NCBI GenBank assembly: GCA_023446865.1
Contig: JAEXPL010000495.1
Coordinates: 1 to 7,424 of the forward strand
Reading direction: 5' to 3'
Length of the DNA: 7,424 bases
Source of the DNA: Verrucomicrobiota bacterium
Lineage (GTDB): Bacteria > Verrucomicrobiota > Verrucomicrobiia > Opitutales > Opitutaceae
Shown: in pieces, positions 5,098 through 7,424 of the stretch
How positions within the stretch are numbered: the stretch's first letter is position 1
How the letters are laid out: every line of letters begins with the position of its first letter
The notes under the pieces: model-generated
The model's database searches: none
Seen by the model: the letters and a program-made list of their open reading frames with translations, nothing else
What the model was told of the DNA's origin: nothing
Made by a program: the position numbers and the translations under genes

Positions 5098-6738
5098 ATG
5101 AGTTTCGCCGAGCAATTCGCTCTTCCCTGGGAGGTGGAACTGGGTCCGGTGTTCCCACGCCGCAACGAGTTCGGCCACGTCTTCCTGCTACGCTGGTGCC
5201 GCCTCCACTTCGAGGTCTGCTGGGGTGCCGAGGTGAACGTGAAGGTGATCCTCAAGGTCCACCGGCCCAACGGCGTCTGCGAGCAATACCTCGTCGAGAC
5301 CGACCCGTGCGACATCGAGTGGAACCGCCACCGCCGCCACACCCGCGACTGCTTCCTCCACCCCTACTGCGACCTCCTCGGCGGCGCCGCGGTGGTGAAG
5401 TTCTCCTACCTCGTCCACCACCAGGGCCGCTCGATCGCCTCCGAGTACGACTACATCCTCGTCGACGGCTCGCGCCTGGGCGACGGCGAGGCATTCCGCG
5501 CTCCGCACGATCACCACCCCGTCGGTCACAACACCTACCGTACCCACGAGGTCGATCCCGCCGCGCTCCAGCGCGACACCGACTGGTACAACCGCCACTT
5601 CGATGCCCTCCGCCTCACGCCGAAGTTCACCAAGGGCACGCCCTCCCACCCGTACCACCCGAAGCGTTACCTGCACGAGCGGATCGATCAGTGCATCCGC
5701 GAACACCTCGCCCGCCCCGGCGCCACCCCGGGCATCCGCGTCTGCGTCGACTGCATCGACGACACCGACTTCATCAACCACCTCCTCCACGCCCACGCCT
5801 GCGGCGTCCCGGTCCAGTGCGTCGTCGACTGGCGCAAGATGATGCTCACCACCAGCGCCAACTACGCGCGCCTCAAGCGCTCCGGCATCGAGCTGCTCGG
5901 CGTCTTCGCCGGCCAGAAGCACCCCCTGGTCGAGGTCGACACCGACATGCACAACAAGTTCGTGCTCTTCGGCACCGACCACGCGCTCGAGGGCTCGTTC
6001 AACATCACCTTCGAGCGCTGGTGGGCCAACTGGGAGTCCGGCCTCGTCTTCCACTCCGAAGGCGTCTGCCGCCTGCTCGACAACATCTTCGAGGCCGTCC
6101 GCGGCGGCGTCATCCAGCGTTACGGCGTCGATCCGCTCAGCCCGTTCAACCTCCTCTACACCTTCGGGCGCCAGACGATCCTCAACGGCAGCCTGTACCG
6201 TCCGCACCACGCCATCCTCTCCGAGATCGGCCGTGCCCGGCACACCATCCGCGCCTGCCTCTTCCTCATCAACGAACTCCGCGGCGAACACGGCGACAGC
6301 GTGATCGACGCCCTCCTCCAAGCCCGCGCCCGCGGTGTCGACGTGCAGCTCATCCTCAACGGCCACATGGCCCGCCAGGGCGATCCGGCCCGGGAATGCG
6401 GGATGGACGAGGAAGTCCGCCGTCCGCTCCTGCCCGCCGCCGCCCGCCTCGTGCGCGGCGGCATTCCCGTCGCGCTCGCCTACGGCCAGGCCGACCAGCG
6501 CGTGCCCTACTGCCCGCTCCACTCGAAGTACTGCGTGATCGACGACCACGTCGTCCTCGACGGCAGCTTCAACTGGTACAACACCTCCGTCTTCTCGCAC
6601 GATCTGCTCGTGGTCGCCCGCCACCACGAGCTCGCCCGCGCCTACCTGCACGAGTTCGACCAGATCCTGCGCCTCTTCCGTTTCCCCGGCGGGCAGCACG
6701 GTCCCTTCGGCGCTCCCGCCGCCGCGCTCCACGCCTGA
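5098..6738 (+). CDS. Phospholipase D superfamily protein with two HKD motifs
   Basis: The 546-residue product, with no signal peptide or membrane segment, belongs to the PLD superfamily, which uses a histidine nucleophile to cleave or transfer at phosphodiester bonds. Members include cardiolipin synthases, phospholipases, Nuc-type endonucleases and phosphodiesterases. Half one (about 185-340) has MHNKFVLFG...GSFNIT, with H285, K287 and GSFN 299-302. Half two (about 355-525) has LHSKYCVID...GSFNWYN, with H475, K477, D482 and GSFN 489-492. In the first motif the Asp position is Gly292, so only the second is canonical HKD. The GSFN form is common in nuclease-like and eukaryotic-type members. Residues 1-125 form an extra beta-rich domain rich in W, H and C (for example VNVKVILKVHRPNG, 46-59, and AAVVKFSYLVHH, 97-108) that I cannot assign. 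It could be a diverged sugar-binding module. The gene follows the CBM21-EEP gene in the same direction, with no terminator in the spacer. The substrate is unknown. Confidence 0.88.
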   Translation: MSFAEQFALPWEVELGPVFPRRNEFGHVFLLRWCRLHFEVCWGAEVNVKVILKVHRPNGVCEQYLVETDPCDIEWNRHRRHTRDCFLHPYCDLLGGAAVVKFSYLVHHQGRSIASEYDYILVDGSRLGDGEAFRAPHDHHPVGHNTYRTHEVDPAALQRDTDWYNRHFDALRLTPKFTKGTPSHPYHPKRYLHERIDQCIREHLARPGATPGIRVCVDCIDDTDFINHLLHAHACGVPVQCVVDWRKMMLTTSANYARLKRSGIELLGVFAGQKHPLVEVDTDMHNKFVLFGTDHALEGSFNITFERWWANWESGLVFHSEGVCRLLDNIFEAVRGGVIQRYGVDPLSPFNLLYTFGRQTILNGSLYRPHHAILSEIGRARHTIRACLFLINELRGEHGDSVIDALLQARARGVDVQLILNGHMARQGDPARECGMDEEVRRPLLPAAARLVRGGIPVALAYGQADQRVPYCPLHSKYCVIDDHVVLDGSFNWYNTSVFSHDLLVVARHHELARAYLHEFDQILRLFRFPGGQHGPFGAPAAALHA

Positions 6739-6757
6739 ACAGCGCAGTCCTTTGTGG

Positions 6758-6777
6758 CGCCGCTCGCCAGAGCGGCG
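6758..6777. repeat. GC hairpin downstream of the PLD-family gene (possible terminator)
   Basis: The arms CGCCGCTC (6758-6765) and GAGCGGCG (6770-6777) form a perfect 8-bp stem with the loop GCCA, extendable by two G-U pairs. It begins 19 bases after the TGA at 6736-6738, so it probably ends the two-gene unit. It shares the core CGCCGCTC...GAGCGGCGTT with the hairpin at 3223-3250. Only TTCC follows, so it is a poor intrinsic terminator by classical criteria. Confidence 0.5.
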
Positions 6778-6788
6778 TTCCGCCTGTA

Positions 6789-6809
6789 GCCGGCCGCGCC
6801 GAGGCCGGC
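6789..6809. repeat. Second palindrome of the intergenic pair, after GTAG
   Basis: GCCGGCC (6789-6795) and GGCCGGC (6803-6809) form a perfect 7-bp stem around the loop GCGCCGA. It is only 11 bases from the preceding hairpin, giving a two-hairpin mosaic between convergent genes. The tetramer GTAG (6786-6789) overlaps the start of the left arm, as at the left end of the window. The rest of the spacer, to 6907, shows nothing further that I can support. Confidence 0.45.
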
Positions 6810-6907
6810 CATTGCGGCAATCCCCACGATCAGCTTGTCGCCGGCCCGTCCGCCATTGGTTTGGCGCTCGTCACTCGGCGCTCGACTCTCGTCTGCCCAG
6901 CCGCCGC

Positions 6908-7424
6908 TCAGACCAGAAACGCCAGCGGCAGGTGCAGCGCCGCCCAGAACGCGAACCGCAGCAGCGCCCCGCGCCGCACCGAACCGGCGAGCGCCGAGAA
7001 GTAGATGCCCTTCGCCAGCGTGTTGACCATCATCGCTACCACAATCGCCGCGGTGAACAGCCGCTGCGGCTCCGGGTTGCTCTGCACCAGCGAGAGGATG
7101 AACGGATCGATGTCCGCCACGCCGACCACCGCCGCCAGCGCGAGCAGCGCCGACTGGCCGAAATGCACCTGCACGAGCTTCGTCACCACCATCAACGCGA
7201 CGAAGAGCAGCGCGAAGCCGAGCGCCGGCAGGATCTCGAACGGATTCTGCAGCGAACCCACCGGCCCGCGCGCCACCGGCTCCTCGATCGGCCGCGCCAG
7301 CCACGCGAGCACGAAGCCCGTCGCCGAGAGCGCGGCGAGCTTCCAGCCCAGGGCCGGCACGAACGCGCCGTTGAGGAACGCCACCAACGCCAGGATACGC
7401 AGGTACATCACACTGCTCGCCAGC
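6908..7424 (-). CDS. DUF4010 (MgtC/SapB-type) membrane protein, C-terminal part
   Basis: The visible 171 residues are the C-terminal part of an inner-membrane protein. The frame stays open through the right edge, so the N-terminus lies outside the window. A GTG-ATG pair at 7406-7411 could be mistaken for a start, but the residues just upstream (LASS) continue the hydrophobic helix, and DUF4010 normally follows an MgtC-like N-terminal half. About six hydrophobic segments are seen: VMYLRILALVAFLNGAF, LSATGFVLAWLA, ILPALGFALLFVALMVV, ALLALAAVVGVADIDPFI, LFTAAIVVAMMVNTLAKG, and FAFWAALHLPLAFLV. The family-like features are NPFEI before the third helix, the acidic GVADIDPF in the fourth, and NTLAKG in the fifth. 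The biochemical role of DUF4010 is not established, and MgtC relatives are linked to Mg-limited growth. The stop is TGA (6908-6910). The gene converges on the PLD-family gene across 169 bases containing two hairpins. Confidence 0.8.
   Translation of the reverse strand, partial: LASSVMYLRILALVAFLNGAFVPALGWKLAALSATGFVLAWLARPIEEPVARGPVGSLQNPFEILPALGFALLFVALMVVTKLVQVHFGQSALLALAAVVGVADIDPFILSLVQSNPEPQRLFTAAIVVAMMVNTLAKGIYFSALAGSVRRGALLRFAFWAALHLPLAFLV

Noticed and set aside
3450..5342. Very long open frame (630 codons) on the minus strand, opposite the CBM21-EEP gene
   Set aside because: Its translation is Val/Gly/Ala/Asp/Glu-rich without family motifs, while the plus strand encodes intact CBM21 and EEP motifs. 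Long antisense frames are expected where third positions are almost always G or C.
5188..6732. Open frame of 514 codons on the minus strand over the PLD-family gene
   Set aside because: It is the antisense shadow of the two-HKD protein, with no recognisable motif of its own.
6761..6811. Possible CRISPR or attachment site from the closely spaced palindromes
   Set aside because: There are no regularly spaced direct repeats with spacers, and no integrase, cas gene or tRNA nearby. Plain hairpin repeats explain it.
5196..7004. Long Arg/Pro-rich open frame (602 codons) on the plus strand overlapping the PLD-family gene
   Set aside because: Arg/Pro-dominated translation is typical of an out-of-phase frame of a high-GC gene. 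It also runs across the intergenic hairpins and antisense to the DUF4010 gene.

Overview
The window is very GC-rich bacterial DNA with dense coding and GC-biased third codon positions. The gene mix is a peptidase T, a FlxA-like coiled-coil protein, a secreted DNRLRE/CBM96-like protein and two cytosolic phosphodiesterase-type proteins, with hairpin-forming repeats between genes. This would fit the Verrucomicrobiota, perhaps an Opitutaceae-like lineage. That placement is inferred from general character, not from a marker gene.

Layout. Positions 1-119 hold a terminator-like T-run and hairpin repeats, with no gene. Positions 120-1355 (minus strand) encode a complete PepT aminotripeptidase. A short divergent intergenic region carries a good candidate sigma-28 (flagellar sigma) promoter, TGAA-N15-GCCGATAG. 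It lies just upstream of a small FlxA-like gene (1521-1859, plus) that has a strong Shine-Dalgarno. Next is a secreted protein of two beta-rich regions, the second resembling DNRLRE/CBM96 domains (1988-3193, plus), closed by a strong GC hairpin at 3223-3250. A six-unit tandem heptamer array (3419-3460) lies directly before the next gene.

The centre of interest is 3468-6738 (plus), two consecutive genes. The first encodes a fusion of a clear CBM21-type (glycogen/starch-binding) domain, a second CBM21-like domain, and an intact endonuclease/exonuclease/phosphatase (EEP) domain. The second encodes a two-HKD phospholipase D superfamily protein with an unassigned N-terminal beta-rich domain that may be related to the CBM21-like modules. 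Neither has a signal peptide. Both catalytic families cleave phosphoester or phosphodiester bonds, so the pair looks like an undescribed cytosolic module that brings two such enzymes to alpha-glucan (glycogen). The substrate is unknown.

The right edge holds two adjacent intergenic hairpins (6758-6809), then the C-terminal part of a DUF4010 (MgtC/SapB-type) membrane protein on the minus strand (6908-7424), cut by the window end. No rRNA, tRNA, CRISPR array, transposase or integrase was seen.
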